A stretch of 64,000 nucleotides of DNA from Verrucomicrobiaceae bacterium (GCA_016713245.1 JADJPM010000005.1:372001-436000); one strand, 5' to 3'; shown: positions 34,114-44,104, numbered from the stretch's first letter. The notes: generated by a model from the sequence alone, not told the origin. Translations and numbers: made by a program.

Positions 34114-34641
34114 ATGACCGGTCTCATCGAGGTAAAGCTCACGGAATTGAACCAGCTGTTCAATTCCATGGACCCCTCGCCCTTTCATGAGCGGGACCTC
34201 GATCGAGACGCGGAGGCGTTCATTGTCAGTTGGGCGCAGGAGCATCCGAAGCAGCATGAGTTGAAGCTCGTCGTGCATCTCGCCCGCCGACCGGAAGGCA
34301 TCGCCGATCCGCAGAAGCTCACGCAGGAATCCATCGAGCACTACTTTGAGTACCGTGCCCAGATGATCCTGCGTGATCTCAAGCGCCTCATGCGGGAAGG
34401 TCGCATCTCCCTGCTCATCGGGCTGCTCTTCCTCATCGCCTGCCAGATCACCGCCACGCTGCTCACACCCTCGTCCGTCCATTGGCAGGCGGTTGTCCGC
34501 GAAGGCCTCACCATCATCGGCTGGGTTGCCATGTGGAAGCCACTCGACATCTATCTCTACCGCTGGTGGCCGCTCCTCGCCCTCCGTCGTCTTTATCAAA
34601 AGCTCGCCCAAATGCCCGTCGAAGTCCGCTGCACCGCCTGA
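34114..34641 (+). CDS. Hypothetical membrane protein with two C-terminal helices
   Basis: 175 residues. A soluble N-terminal half (EVKLTELNQLFNSMDPSPFH, then an RDAEAFIVSWA region) is followed by membrane segments at about 95-113 (ISLLIGLLFLIACQITATLL) and 125-142. It lies 28 bases after sodA and 33 before the rhodanese gene, all on the same strand. I do not recognise it. The name must wait for a family match. Confidence 0.65.
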   Translation: MTGLIEVKLTELNQLFNSMDPSPFHERDLDRDAEAFIVSWAQEHPKQHELKLVVHLARRPEGIADPQKLTQESIEHYFEYRAQMILRDLKRLMREGRISLLIGLLFLIACQITATLLTPSSVHWQAVVREGLTIIGWVAMWKPLDIYLYRWWPLLALRRLYQKLAQMPVEVRCTA

Positions 34642-34674
34642 TCTTCCCATTTCCCAATCCAAACACCACCCACC

Positions 34675-35049
34675 ATGAAAAACCTGCTCATCGCCCTCAC
34701 CCTCCTCTCCACCGCCACCTTTGCCGCTGATCCGGTGAAGCACGTTCAGTCCGTCGAAGCCGCCACGATCATCGCCGAAGGTAAAACCGTCATCGTCGAT
34801 GTGCGCACGGCGGAAGAGTTCAAAGAAGGCCACATCAAAGGGGCCAAGAACATCGACATCATGTCTGACGACTTCGAGGCACAACTCGCCAAACTCGATA
34901 AAGCCCAGCCCACTCTTGTCCACTGCCAAGCTGGCGGTCGTAGTTCCCGCGCATTGAAAACCTTCGAAAAGCTCGGCTTCACCCAGGTGATTCACCTCGA
35001 TGACGGCTTCGGCGGCTGGGAAGCAGCGGGAAAACCCGTCGAGAAATAA
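34675..35049 (+). CDS. Exported single-domain rhodanese
   Basis: 124 residues with a signal peptide (MKNLLIALTLLSTATFAADP). The rhodanese fold is shown by VIVDVRTAEEFKEGHIKGA and the active-site loop VHCQAGGRSSRA with catalytic Cys, then GFTQVIHLDDGFGGWEAAG. It transfers sulfane sulfur or handles related thiol chemistry in the periplasm. Its position after a Tat-exported SOD may reflect a redox-stress unit, which is inference. Confidence 0.9.
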   Translation: MKNLLIALTLLSTATFAADPVKHVQSVEAATIIAEGKTVIVDVRTAEEFKEGHIKGAKNIDIMSDDFEAQLAKLDKAQPTLVHCQAGGRSSRALKTFEKLGFTQVIHLDDGFGGWEAAGKPVEK

Positions 35050-35242
35050 CCGCCGCGACTTCTGGCCCACCCCGAAAATTCCAGAAATTGGATTCGGCGA
35101 TACAAAGAAACCCGCCGCACAAATTTCGCCCAAGATTTTTTGAAACGGAAACGCCTCTCTCTCGTTTAACGCGGCCTCAAGCGCAGGCTTTGCTCTCCAA
35201 AACCCCCGCGCCGAACTCACAACCCAACATAGACAAATCGAC

Positions 35243-35521
35243 ATGAAAGTACTCACCACCACCCTCGCCCTCCTCGCCATCGCCGCTGTCAGCGTCAACG
35301 CCCAGGACGCCGGCAAGAAGAAGGCCCCGATGGACCCCGCCGAAATGGTCAAGAAGCTCGACAAGGACGGCAACGGCAAAGTCTCCAAAGAAGAGTTCCT
35401 CGCCTCCCCTCAGGCCAAAAAGGACGCCGCCAAGGCTGAAGAGCGCTTCGGCAAGATGGACAAAGACAAAGACGGCTCCCTCACCGTCGAGGAACTGACC
35501 CCCAAGAAGAAGGCGAAGTAA
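35243..35521 (+). CDS. Small exported EF-hand calcium-binding protein
   Basis: 92 residues with a signal peptide (MKVLTTTLALLAIAAVSVNA). Two EF-hand loops: DKDGNGKVSKEE and DKDKDGSLTVEE, each with Asp/Asn at positions 1, 3 and 5 and Glu at 12. The rest is Lys-rich. Such mini-proteins are common in Verrucomicrobia and Planctomycetes. It has its own 193-base upstream region and a strong terminator, so it is probably transcribed alone. Confidence 0.85.
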   Translation: MKVLTTTLALLAIAAVSVNAQDAGKKKAPMDPAEMVKKLDKDGNGKVSKEEFLASPQAKKDAAKAEERFGKMDKDKDGSLTVEELTPKKKAK

Positions 35522-35545
35522 TTCCCTGCCTCTCCAGGCTTTTCA

Positions 35546-35579
35546 CGCCGCGTTCGCCTCTGCGAGCGCGGCGTTTTTT
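35546..35579 (+). terminator. Rho-independent terminator after the EF-hand gene
   Basis: CGCCGCG (35546-35552) pairs with CGCGGCG (35567-35573), extended by TTCGC/GCGAG with one G-T pair, closing a CTCT loop, followed by six Ts. It lies 24 bases past the stop. Confidence 0.9.
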
Positions 35580-35590
35580 GTGCCCTGATC

Positions 35591-36517
35591 TCACGCCACC
35601 CACTCAAAAAAGCCCATCACCTCCAGCTCGGCACGCAGTCGATCCTTCTGCTCGCTGCTCAGAGCGGCATTGGGCAGGCGCGGAGGTCCCACCGCCACGC
35701 CGAGCATCTCCATCACCGCCTTTGCCGCCCCCATGTAACCATAGGACACCAGCGTGCTGATGATCCGCACCCCGCGAAACTGCTCCTCACGGGCCGCTAC
35801 CAAATCGTTCCCGGCAAAAGCCTCCATGAGCCGACGATAAACCGGCGCAGCAAAGTTGAACCCGCTGCCCACCGCCCCCTTCGCTCCCATTGCCAGCGCA
35901 CCTAGCATGTGCTCGTCAAAACCAAACGGCACATCCCACGCCCCTTCATCCGCCCGCAGGCAGTATTGATAGGCCATCAGGTCCGAGTTCGTGAACTTGA
36001 TGCCCGCCAGATTCGGGATGCGATCCTTCGCCTGACGCAGAAAATCCGGCATCGAATGGCTCATGCCCGTGAGCACCGGGATGTCGTAGTAGTAAAACGG
36101 CGTCTCCGGAGCTGCGGCGGCGATTTGCCCCATCGTCTCCACCAGCAGGTTCACATCGCGAGGTTTGAAATACATCGGTGCCAGCGCCGCCACCGCATGC
36201 GCCCCGAGATCCTCCGCCTGCTCCGCGAGATCTTTGGCATCCGAAAGACAATTGGAGCCCACATGCACGATCACCCGCATCGGCGTCCCTTTCACCACCG
36301 CCATCCAGAATTTCGCCAGCAGGTGCCTCTCCTCAAAAGTCAGCGAGTGACTCTCCCCCGTGCTGCCGCCGATAAAAACCTGCGTCACGCCCTTCGAGAG
36401 CAAAAAAGCCGCCTGCCTCTCCACCTCATCCAGATTCAGCGAACCATCCTCATGCAAAGGCGTGTGAGTGGCAGTGACAAGACCGTGAAGGCGGCGGGCA
36501 TCGGGAAGATTCAACAT
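35591..36517 (-). CDS. DapA-superfamily aldolase, N-acetylneuraminate lyase-like
   Basis: 308 residues, a single TIM-barrel of the DHDPS/NAL superfamily. GGSTGESHSL carries the GS-T-GE substrate motif, FYYYDIPVLTG the catalytic Tyr region, and LAGIKFTNSDL the Schiff-base Lys. GIKFT-S-D is the form seen in sialic acid lyases rather than DapA. The reaction would be cleavage of N-acetylneuraminate to ManNAc and pyruvate. No other sialic acid genes are nearby, so another 2-keto acid cannot be excluded. Confidence 0.8.
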   Translation of the reverse strand: MLNLPDARRLHGLVTATHTPLHEDGSLNLDEVERQAAFLLSKGVTQVFIGGSTGESHSLTFEERHLLAKFWMAVVKGTPMRVIVHVGSNCLSDAKDLAEQAEDLGAHAVAALAPMYFKPRDVNLLVETMGQIAAAAPETPFYYYDIPVLTGMSHSMPDFLRQAKDRIPNLAGIKFTNSDLMAYQYCLRADEGAWDVPFGFDEHMLGALAMGAKGAVGSGFNFAAPVYRRLMEAFAGNDLVAAREEQFRGVRIISTLVSYGYMGAAKAVMEMLGVAVGPPRLPNAALSSEQKDRLRAELEVMGFFEWVA

Positions 36518-36555
36518 GGCCCATCATGGTGCGAGGCGCCGCCCGCAGATCAAAC

Positions 36556-37164
36556 TCATTTCCCTTCGCGAGGATTTTCACTTGGCAGCGTCTCATCACG
36601 GAAAAACTCCCCGTCATGCCGCCGATGCAGATCATCCGCCGTCCACATCTCCCCATCCGGTCCGGCGCTACGAAGGTCAATCCGTCCCGCATCCCGCACA
36701 TGAAAAAACAGCGGCTGGCCCCAGCGGTCCACAAGCTGGCCTTTCGCATTCAAACAAGCATGCGGAGACATCAAGAAGACCTCCTTCGCCGCATTCCGGC
36801 CCATCAATGCCGCCGCAAACTCCTCATTCGCCCCCATTCGAAACGGTGCATCACCCTTCACCAGCAACCGCAGGTTCGAAAACACATGCGCCATGGCCTG
36901 CAAGTCGTCTTCCGGCCTCGTGGTAGGTGTGGCGTAATTTTTGAGGATGTCATTCCCTGGCACCTTCGATTCTTGGGGCATTAGCGCCACTACTGACGCG
37001 AGCTTGTCGACTCGATTGATCAGTTGGTCGAATCCGTGCTCATCGTCGCCTTTGAACCACTTACCCCATGTGAGTTCTTTGAAGACCTGCCACTGGATGC
37101 CAAGCAGCACGAATCCGATCACGATGCCCCAAAGCAATCTTCTGCGGAATTTTTTCTCGGTCAT
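36556..37164 (-). CDS. Membrane-anchored hypothetical protein with pseudopilin-like C-terminus
   Basis: 202 residues. One membrane segment near the N-terminus (LLWGIVIGFVLLGIQWQVF) and a soluble domain. The C-terminal stretch LVDRWGQPLFFHVRDAGRID followed by LRSAGPDGEMWTADDL resembles the end of type II secretion pseudopilins (GspG-like), where a similar loop binds calcium. Downstream of the DUF1501 gene on the same strand. Role unknown. Confidence 0.6.
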   Translation of the reverse strand: MTEKKFRRRLLWGIVIGFVLLGIQWQVFKELTWGKWFKGDDEHGFDQLINRVDKLASVVALMPQESKVPGNDILKNYATPTTRPEDDLQAMAHVFSNLRLLVKGDAPFRMGANEEFAAALMGRNAAKEVFLMSPHACLNAKGQLVDRWGQPLFFHVRDAGRIDLRSAGPDGEMWTADDLHRRHDGEFFRDETLPSENPREGK

Positions 37165-37186
37165 CGTTTTGGCCTCCTCGAATTGG

Positions 37187-38629
37187 CTAAACCCACGTTC
37201 CAGCTCTCAGCATCCCAATCGGCAAACTCGCCGAGTTCACGTTGTAAAAGTTCCCAATGTTCGGCAGCACGCTGCTCATGCCGGAAGCCGGCACGCCAAA
37301 CCAGCGAAGCATCTCAGCAAAGAACTGGTCCACGCTCGTCGTGGGAATCATGCGGCCGCCGTAGCCGGTGTCGTCGGCGCTTTCGAGCGTGAGATCGGGG
37401 AAGGTGCCATACACGCGACCGCCTTGAATCGGGCCGCCCATGACCAGCGCATTGCCACCCCAAGCATGGTCCGTGCCGCGACCATTGCTGCGCAGCGTGC
37501 GGCCAAAGTCGGACGCACTGAAGGTGATCACGCCATCTTGAAGCGTGAGCTGTTCCAAAGCCCGCTGGAAGGCGGTTAGAGCGGTGTTGAGTGTGTTGAG
37601 CATGCCGGCCTGCGTATTGAGCAACTCGCCGTGATGATCCCAGCCGCCGAAGGTGATGAAAATCGTCTGCCGGTGCAGTCCCAGCGCCTGACGCAGCGCG
37701 ATCATCTTCACCGCCGCACGGAATTGCTGCGCGATGTAGTTGTTCGTCGGGAAAAGCGAGGCCACGGCGCTGTCGTCGTAGCTGTTGTATTGCTGGAGGA
37801 AGAATTCTTGAAGCTCGATGCTGCTCTTCGTGAGCTGGCCGTAGCTCTGCTGCATCAGGTTGGCGTAGTTTTGCTGGATGATGCTGCGATGCGCGGTGTT
37901 TTTGAGCTTCATCGGATGCAGCGGATCGGTGATCTCGCTGCCCGTGAAAGTCAGCGCCCCGCGATCCGTGACCACAAACTGCGTCGTCGCATTGCCCACC
38001 TGCCACAGGCTGTTCCCGGAGAGGGAAATGTTCATCGCGATGCTGTTCGTGTTCACCGTGCTGTGCAGCAGATCGGCGGTGCGTCCGGCCCAGCCGCTCA
38101 GCTCCGTCATGCCCTGTGGCACAGAGGTCTGCCACTGATCGATCTGATCGCTGTGCGAATACAGCGCCCGCGGCAGCGCCACGCTCTCGGCGAGGTATTG
38201 CGCCTTCGTCACCGGCTGAATCAGCGTGCCCACATTCGCCAGCAAGGCCGTGCGACGCTTCCCGGCGAAGTTGCCCGTGCCGTTGAACATGTCTCGCAGT
38301 CCAGCGCAGCTAGGGTGGATGCCATAGAGCTGCCCATCGCCGCCATCTTGATCGAGATCCCGCAACTGGCCGGTCGTCAGCGCCAGATTGCCCCGCGTGG
38401 TGGTGTAAATGCCATGTCGCGTCGAATCGCGCGGCACGAGGAAATTGAAGGAGTCCATCCCGCCGTTCAAAAACACGCACACCAGCGTCTTGTAGTCCGT
38501 CGGTGCTCCATCCGCCGCCACGCGGCTGGCGAGCTGGAGATTGAGGAGCGTGTTTAGCACCGGCACCGTGCTCATCGCCGCGCAGGCGGAGCGTCCGAAG
38601 AAGTGGCGGCGGGTAGAGGCAGCGTTCAT
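37187..38629 (-). CDS. DUF1501 family exported protein
   Basis: 480 residues. A Tat-like leader (MNAASTRRHFFGRSACAAMS) is followed by LVCVFLNGGMDSFNFLVP, the hallmark start of DUF1501, a family related to alkaline phosphatases and sulfatases. Later come FITFGGWDHHGELLNTQ and SASDFGRTLRSNGRGTDHAWGG. Function is not established. It is almost always found beside a DUF1800 gene in PVC bacteria, as here: the DUF1800 gene ends 21 bases upstream on the same strand. Confidence 0.92.
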   Translation of the reverse strand: MNAASTRRHFFGRSACAAMSTVPVLNTLLNLQLASRVAADGAPTDYKTLVCVFLNGGMDSFNFLVPRDSTRHGIYTTTRGNLALTTGQLRDLDQDGGDGQLYGIHPSCAGLRDMFNGTGNFAGKRRTALLANVGTLIQPVTKAQYLAESVALPRALYSHSDQIDQWQTSVPQGMTELSGWAGRTADLLHSTVNTNSIAMNISLSGNSLWQVGNATTQFVVTDRGALTFTGSEITDPLHPMKLKNTAHRSIIQQNYANLMQQSYGQLTKSSIELQEFFLQQYNSYDDSAVASLFPTNNYIAQQFRAAVKMIALRQALGLHRQTIFITFGGWDHHGELLNTQAGMLNTLNTALTAFQRALEQLTLQDGVITFSASDFGRTLRSNGRGTDHAWGGNALVMGGPIQGGRVYGTFPDLTLESADDTGYGGRMIPTTSVDQFFAEMLRWFGVPASGMSSVLPNIGNFYNVNSASLPIGMLRAGTWV

Positions 38630-38650
38630 GATTTCAAAAGAAGCAAAAGT

Positions 38651-41600
38651 TTACCGCATCACCGCGCCTTCCGGGCACGTCAGGGCGAGATAGGCGGCCA
38701 CGCGGAGGCGGGCCGCAGTTTGATCGGCGGGGATCTGGTTGAGCGTGCTCAGAATGAGGCTGCGCGTGCTCGCCTTCATCTGGCCGGCACAGAAGAGGAG
38801 ATTCAAATGGTCCATCAGATGCTCGGGCGAGGAGGCGAGACCCTCTTCACGGCCGAAATCGAATGGGAAACGATATTCCTCGTAGTGGCTGAAGCCTTCC
38901 TCCAGCATCTGCCACAGACGGTTCGGGAAGCTGATCGAGCTGTAGCTGTCCGTGATCTGGAACACCGGACTCGCGAGGCCATTCTGCGTCGCCAGACCCG
39001 GAGCGCGATACTCGGGGCGGTAAAAGTTGAAGACGCTGGGCGAATTCGTCGGGGCCTGGCGGCTTTCGTTGTAAAACTCGCTCCAGTCCCACCACAGCAG
39101 CTCGGGCACCTGCTTCATGCCAAAGACGCGAGCCATCGACATCGCGCGGATCACCGGCTCCTTCAGGCGACCAAAGCCCACGGCCTGGGCCCCCACCGGG
39201 CCGCGAGCCTCGGGATCGATCAGGATGGCACGCACCACCGCGCCGAGATCGCCGCGCACACCGCTGCCATTGTTCGCAAAGACACTGCTGATGCGCTGCA
39301 CATACGCCGGACTCGGATTGTCCGTGACGAGGAACTGGATGAGCTGCTTGCCGACGAATACGCCACAGTTCGGATGCTCGAAAAGATGATGAATGGCATC
39401 CCGCACATCGCGCTGAGCATTCTCCAGCGTGGCTGCCCGCGCCGGAATGACGAAGCCGCCAAGCAGTGTCTTCGCGCCAAAGTCATGGCGGTCGGCGTGC
39501 AGGCTCATCGGCGTGGCGTAGTCTTGTTCGGTCCAACCGCCGCCGCCCCAGTTGTCGCCGCCGAACCAGAAGCCTGTCATCACACGGGCGAGCTGCGTGA
39601 TCTCCTCGTTCGAGTAAGTCGGCACCGGCTGGCCGCTCACGAGCACCCGCGAGCCATCGGGATTGAGCTGCCACAGGCCCACCGTGAAGAGCTGCATCAC
39701 CTCGCGGGCGTAGTTTTCGTCCGGGTAGCGGTTGATCGAGGGATCGGCCTTCTGATTGCCCACATGCGAAAGGTAACGGCCCATCACCGGATGCATCGTG
39801 ACCTCCATCAGCACGTCCTCGTAGTTGCCAAACGCGTTGCGAACAAAGATGTCGTAGTAGTCCGCCATGCCGAGGCAGCGGTTTTCGAGGTTCGCATCGC
39901 GACGCGAGGTCACCAGGATCTGGCTCAACGCGAAGGCCACACGCTGACGAAGCTGATCGCTGCCCTGAATCGCGGCACGGGCAAAAGCCGTCTGCATGTT
40001 GTTGCCGAACAGGAACGGATCGCTGTCGCCACCACCGCGGCTGTAATTCTCCCGCTGGCGCTGCGTGGTCATGTTTTGATAGATACTCTGGATGTAATCC
40101 GAGTGCCGCGTGGCTGGCAGCCCCATCTGCTCAGTGATCCAGCCGGCATAGCCAAGCGTCTGCACACGCTGGATGTCTTCGAGAGTCGGTCCAAAACCAG
40201 CCTGCATGAGGAAGCGGGCTGCGTTCACCCGAGAGATCGATGTCGCCGAGGCGCTCGCACCTTGGAACTGCTCCACCATCGTGGTGTAATCCCCGCTCGC
40301 CGTGATCTCCGGCGTGCCGTCGAGATTCGCGTCGATGCTCACGCTGCTGCGAGAGCTGCTAGCGGCATTCAATGTGCTGCCAAGCTGCGTCTCCGCCCAA
40401 TCGCTCACGCCATCGCTGTCGGCATCGAGATCGGAAATGCGGGCGCGGTAGAACTTCATGGCGCCCGACACCGCAAAGCTCTGCTGATACTCATTTCCCA
40501 CCACCACGGGCGAGCCGCTGGCGAGGCTCCACGAGCTCAAAGTCGTGCTTTCGAGCATCTCATGCCGTTTCCAGGGCAAAACGGGCCAGCAGACGGTCAG
40601 CGTGCCTCCGGAGCTCAACACCTCGCTCCACAGCCGCGATCTCGGATCGAGCGGATTCGTGCCCGCGAGGGCTTCCGCGCCGTTCGTCATGCCATCAGCA
40701 TCGTCGTCATTCGCCGAAGAAAGCCCAAATTGGCCAACCCACTGCTCCCACACATCGGAAAGGCCATTTCCATTCACGTCCTCACCGGTCACACCGGGCG
40801 GCAAACCGCGATAAAGCGGCGGCAGACTCGTCGCGAGCAGCGGATCGCTGCCGCTGTCGGCCTCCACGCCGTCTTTGGCGAGATCGTCGTCGCTATCCGC
40901 GTCATTTGGCAGCGTGCCCGCGAGATACTCACGCACATTGGTGAGACCATCCGCATCGCCATCGAGACTGCCATCGGCCGCGCTGTTCTTGTTCAAGCCA
41001 TGCGCATCCTCCCAGGCATCCGGCATGCCATCCTCGTCCGTGTCTTTCCAAGCGTCAAAAGCAGGCAAATCCTCCAGCGGCGTGGCTTGCATGAAAACAC
41101 TCACCCCATCATGCACCCACGTTTCGAGCCGGTTCGGCACCGGTGGATCACTGCGATCCTGCCAGGTGACCGTGCCGTCATGCGCCGTTTGAGCAAGAGC
41201 ACAGTTCGTGAACGTCCGCGTCACCACCGTGGCATTCGTATCCTGATTCGTGATGCTAAAGGTGAAATCCCAGGCCGTCCGGCTGCCCGTGCTGCTGCCT
41301 TGGATGCGGAAGCGCAGCCGGTCGCTAATGTCGTGCGATCCAAAGCCGCTGAAGCCCATCAGGGCCTTCAAATCGGTCGGAAAGCTCTGCCAGTCCGCTT
41401 CCCAGATATCCCAGCCATCGTTGTCTGGATGGCTGAAACCGCCGCCAGCACTTGAGAAGAGAAAATGACTCACCCGCCCCGCTTTCACCCGGATGCCGAC
41501 ATTAAATGCGTCGCTGCCCGTGCTCGCCGAGTTCACGATTTGGAAGTTCATCAATGAATCATCTCCCCACTCCCGATCCGTCACACCGCCACGGCCATGA

Positions 41601-43615
41601 TCCCACACGGGCTGCACATTCTCGATGGTCCAGTCCAAGGTGCGCGGGCTGGTGCTCACCACCGGCATGAGCGATTGCGAGGCCATCGGACTCGTCCAGC
41701 CATCGATTTCATCGGCATCACCGATGCCGTCGCCATCGCTGTCCGCGTTGTCGGGATTCGTCGCCACCGGCACGCCGTTGATTTCCGCGCCATCGCTGAG
41801 GCCATCGCCATCCGAATCTGCCAGCAGAGGATTGGTGGTGGTCTCCGCCGCATCGTTCAAGCCATCACCATCCGTGTCGGCCACGCGGGGATTCGTCAGC
41901 GTGCTGCGCTCTGCCAGATTGGTCAGCCCATCGCCATCCGCGTCGAGCGTGGCATCCGCCACCAGCGTTTTAAAACCATGCTCCCACTCGTAGGCATCCG
42001 GCATGCCGTCGGAGTCACTGTCGAGTGCGGTGTCCACGATTTGAATGCCGTGAATGCCCGTCTCATACCAGCTCGTGCGGGCGATTTTGATGTTCACGCT
42101 CGATCCGGTCACGTTGCGGTAGCGGATCGCATTCGCCCGCCAAGGCTTCACGGCATCCGAGTGCATCAATTCAACCAGCTTCGTCTGCGGCGGCGTGCTG
42201 GCACTGAGAAACCAGCGATCCGTGGCCGGTGTGTCATTGAGCCGGGTGTAGGCCACCGCGCTGTCATACGAGGTGCCGACATAAACAATCACATCGTAGA
42301 TGCTGAACGGCACATTGCTGAGCGTGAGACTGCCCGGCGTGTCCGAAGAGACACTCAGGTAGCCATCGAGCAACTTCTGCGTGGCGTTGCCGGACTGGCC
42401 GTTGGCCCAGGTGCCGCCAAAAGCCCAATTCATCGTCATCGCCGTCGCGGCTCCGGTGCTGTCCACAATCACATCCGCTGTTGGCGAGAGAATGTCGGCC
42501 TGCGTGCCAATTTGATTCCGCCAGCTCGTGAGAGCCCAGGTGTTGTTCCAGAAGCGCTGAGGCACCAAACCGGTCACCTCATGGCTGGCGATGGTATTGT
42601 CCGGATTGAGTTCCATCAGGAAATTGATGCCGATGACGCCACTTTGCCCCGGTGGTGTGCTCGCGGCTGAATTCGCCAGGTAGCTGGTGCGCAGCTCCCA
42701 CGCATCCCCTGCCCCATCGCCATCCGTATCTGCCAAAAGCGGACTCGATACTGTCTCCTCGCCATCACTCAGCGAATCGCCATCTGTGTCCGCTTTGAGC
42801 GGATTCGTGCCGCCGGTAAACTCCGCGCCATCGCTCAAGCCATCGCCATCTGTGTCCTTTTGCGTCGGGTCCGTGCCCGCGGCGAACTCCTGCGCATTCG
42901 TGCGACCATCGGCATCCGCATCTTGGGCCGCACTCGCCACCGCATCGCTGAATCCATGATCCACCTCCCACCAACGCGGCAAGCCATCGCCATCCACGTC
43001 CTGCAAAGCGATGGGATCAAGCTCCAGCGACAGCGCATCAAACTGCACCCAGCCATCCGTCGAGGACGCTGGAGCCGGTGCCCGGCGGATTTCGATCACA
43101 TTCGCCCCCGCCACGGGATTGAAGGCCGAAGCATCTGCCTCGACGATCATTGTGTCCGCCTTCGTGTGAACCGCCGTCTTGATCAGCACCCCGTTCCAAA
43201 ACACCTCCAACTGATGCCGCCCGTAACCCTCGGCATAGTTGTCGATCGCCGGATTCCACCAACCGCCCCACACCTGATGCATGTTCAGCCGCATGCGGGC
43301 CGTGCTCGTGGCCTGCGCTGGTGTGAGATTGAAATGCAGCCTCACCGAGAGGTTCCCGCCATCCAGCGTCGGCTCAAAGTTCGTCGCCGGTTCCCCCGCC
43401 ACCGTCCCGATGGGCGCGGGGTAGGTGCCCGCGAAGTAAAAATCATTGTCGAGGGCCGTCGCACTGCCCGGCGCCGCGTTGTACTCCCAGGTCGAACTCC
43501 CAAACTCATTCTGCGGATCCCCATCCCAAACCCCAAGCGACCACAACGTCGTGAATTCCGCCCTCAAAGGCGAAACGACCATTCCGAAAAGACAAGCGAG
43601 CAAACCCAGGCGCAT
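38651..43615 (-). CDS. Giant secreted DUF1800 protein with TSP3 calcium repeats
   Basis: 1654 residues. Signal peptide (MRLGLLACLFGMVVSPLRA), then a beta-rich N-terminal domain to about residue 200. TSP3 repeats appear in three groups (near 205-300, 550-640 and 860-990; for example DTDGDGLSDGAEFTGGTNP), separated by beta-sandwich-like segments. The DUF1800 domain runs from about residue 1130 (ARFLMQAGFGPTLEDIQRV) to the end, containing ALSQILVTSR and RQAPTNSPSVFNFYRPEY. The DUF1800 partner is the DUF1501 gene downstream. The repeats bind calcium and probably make an extended surface or extracellular protein. Confidence 0.92.
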   Translation of the reverse strand: MRLGLLACLFGMVVSPLRAEFTTLWSLGVWDGDPQNEFGSSTWEYNAAPGSATALDNDFYFAGTYPAPIGTVAGEPATNFEPTLDGGNLSVRLHFNLTPAQATSTARMRLNMHQVWGGWWNPAIDNYAEGYGRHQLEVFWNGVLIKTAVHTKADTMIVEADASAFNPVAGANVIEIRRAPAPASSTDGWVQFDALSLELDPIALQDVDGDGLPRWWEVDHGFSDAVASAAQDADADGRTNAQEFAAGTDPTQKDTDGDGLSDGAEFTGGTNPLKADTDGDSLSDGEETVSSPLLADTDGDGAGDAWELRTSYLANSAASTPPGQSGVIGINFLMELNPDNTIASHEVTGLVPQRFWNNTWALTSWRNQIGTQADILSPTADVIVDSTGAATAMTMNWAFGGTWANGQSGNATQKLLDGYLSVSSDTPGSLTLSNVPFSIYDVIVYVGTSYDSAVAYTRLNDTPATDRWFLSASTPPQTKLVELMHSDAVKPWRANAIRYRNVTGSSVNIKIARTSWYETGIHGIQIVDTALDSDSDGMPDAYEWEHGFKTLVADATLDADGDGLTNLAERSTLTNPRVADTDGDGLNDAAETTTNPLLADSDGDGLSDGAEINGVPVATNPDNADSDGDGIGDADEIDGWTSPMASQSLMPVVSTSPRTLDWTIENVQPVWDHGRGGVTDREWGDDSLMNFQIVNSASTGSDAFNVGIRVKAGRVSHFLFSSAGGGFSHPDNDGWDIWEADWQSFPTDLKALMGFSGFGSHDISDRLRFRIQGSSTGSRTAWDFTFSITNQDTNATVVTRTFTNCALAQTAHDGTVTWQDRSDPPVPNRLETWVHDGVSVFMQATPLEDLPAFDAWKDTDEDGMPDAWEDAHGLNKNSAADGSLDGDADGLTNVREYLAGTLPNDADSDDDLAKDGVEADSGSDPLLATSLPPLYRGLPPGVTGEDVNGNGLSDVWEQWVGQFGLSSANDDDADGMTNGAEALAGTNPLDPRSRLWSEVLSSGGTLTVCWPVLPWKRHEMLESTTLSSWSLASGSPVVVGNEYQQSFAVSGAMKFYRARISDLDADSDGVSDWAETQLGSTLNAASSSRSSVSIDANLDGTPEITASGDYTTMVEQFQGASASATSISRVNAARFLMQAGFGPTLEDIQRVQTLGYAGWITEQMGLPATRHSDYIQSIYQNMTTQRQRENYSRGGGDSDPFLFGNNMQTAFARAAIQGSDQLRQRVAFALSQILVTSRRDANLENRCLGMADYYDIFVRNAFGNYEDVLMEVTMHPVMGRYLSHVGNQKADPSINRYPDENYAREVMQLFTVGLWQLNPDGSRVLVSGQPVPTYSNEEITQLARVMTGFWFGGDNWGGGGWTEQDYATPMSLHADRHDFGAKTLLGGFVIPARAATLENAQRDVRDAIHHLFEHPNCGVFVGKQLIQFLVTDNPSPAYVQRISSVFANNGSGVRGDLGAVVRAILIDPEARGPVGAQAVGFGRLKEPVIRAMSMARVFGMKQVPELLWWDWSEFYNESRQAPTNSPSVFNFYRPEYRAPGLATQNGLASPVFQITDSYSSISFPNRLWQMLEEGFSHYEEYRFPFDFGREEGLASSPEHLMDHLNLLFCAGQMKASTRSLILSTLNQIPADQTAARLRVAAYLALTCPEGAVMR

Positions 43616-43744
43616 GAGGGGAGGTTACCACTTGGGGAGTAGGATGTCTATGTTCGGCAAAGTTTCAGAAGCGAGATTTGATCACGTGGCACGCAACTCA
43701 AGGAGCCCGCCAAAAGAATGGGCAAGGCTTGTCGGCCATGAAGA

Positions 43745-44104
43745 TCAAGCATCTTCTTGTCTGAGATTCTCTGATCCAAAAAAGGTATCAAGGTTGATCA
43801 AACGCCCCGAGATCGGATGAAAAGTCGCTGAGACAAGTCTAATGGACTCAGCACCCTCGGACGATTGCCATTTAACATGGTAGTCTCGAACAGTGAACGC
43901 TGCGGTCAATGCGGCACGAAACGAGCCGCAATCACGAAAGACGGTCGCTCTTCGAAGGATCAATCCTGCCATCGGAACTGGCTCCAGGACTGTTTGCAAC
44001 GCCGCCTTCACCTGTGATCTCATCCAGCAATGGCGAATCAACAGCAATAATAGGCAGACAAGGGCTATGGAGGCCAAAAGGGGCATTCGCCTGCCGACTA
44101 TCAC
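43745..44104 (-). CDS. Small membrane-anchored hypothetical protein
   Basis: 119 residues with one N-terminal hydrophobic helix (PLLASIALVCLLLLLIRHCW) and a small soluble domain (VRDYHVKWQSSEGAESIRLV). No family is recognised. It lies 129 bases upstream of the DUF1800 start on the same strand, and is separated by 187 bases from the divergent malQ. Confidence 0.5.
   Translation of the reverse strand: MIVGRRMPLLASIALVCLLLLLIRHCWMRSQVKAALQTVLEPVPMAGLILRRATVFRDCGSFRAALTAAFTVRDYHVKWQSSEGAESIRLVSATFHPISGRLINLDTFFGSENLRQEDA

Noticed and set aside
38603..41455. 950-residue plus-strand open frame
   Set aside because: Antisense shadow of the DUF1800 gene: Arg/His/Ala-rich, with no recognisable motif.
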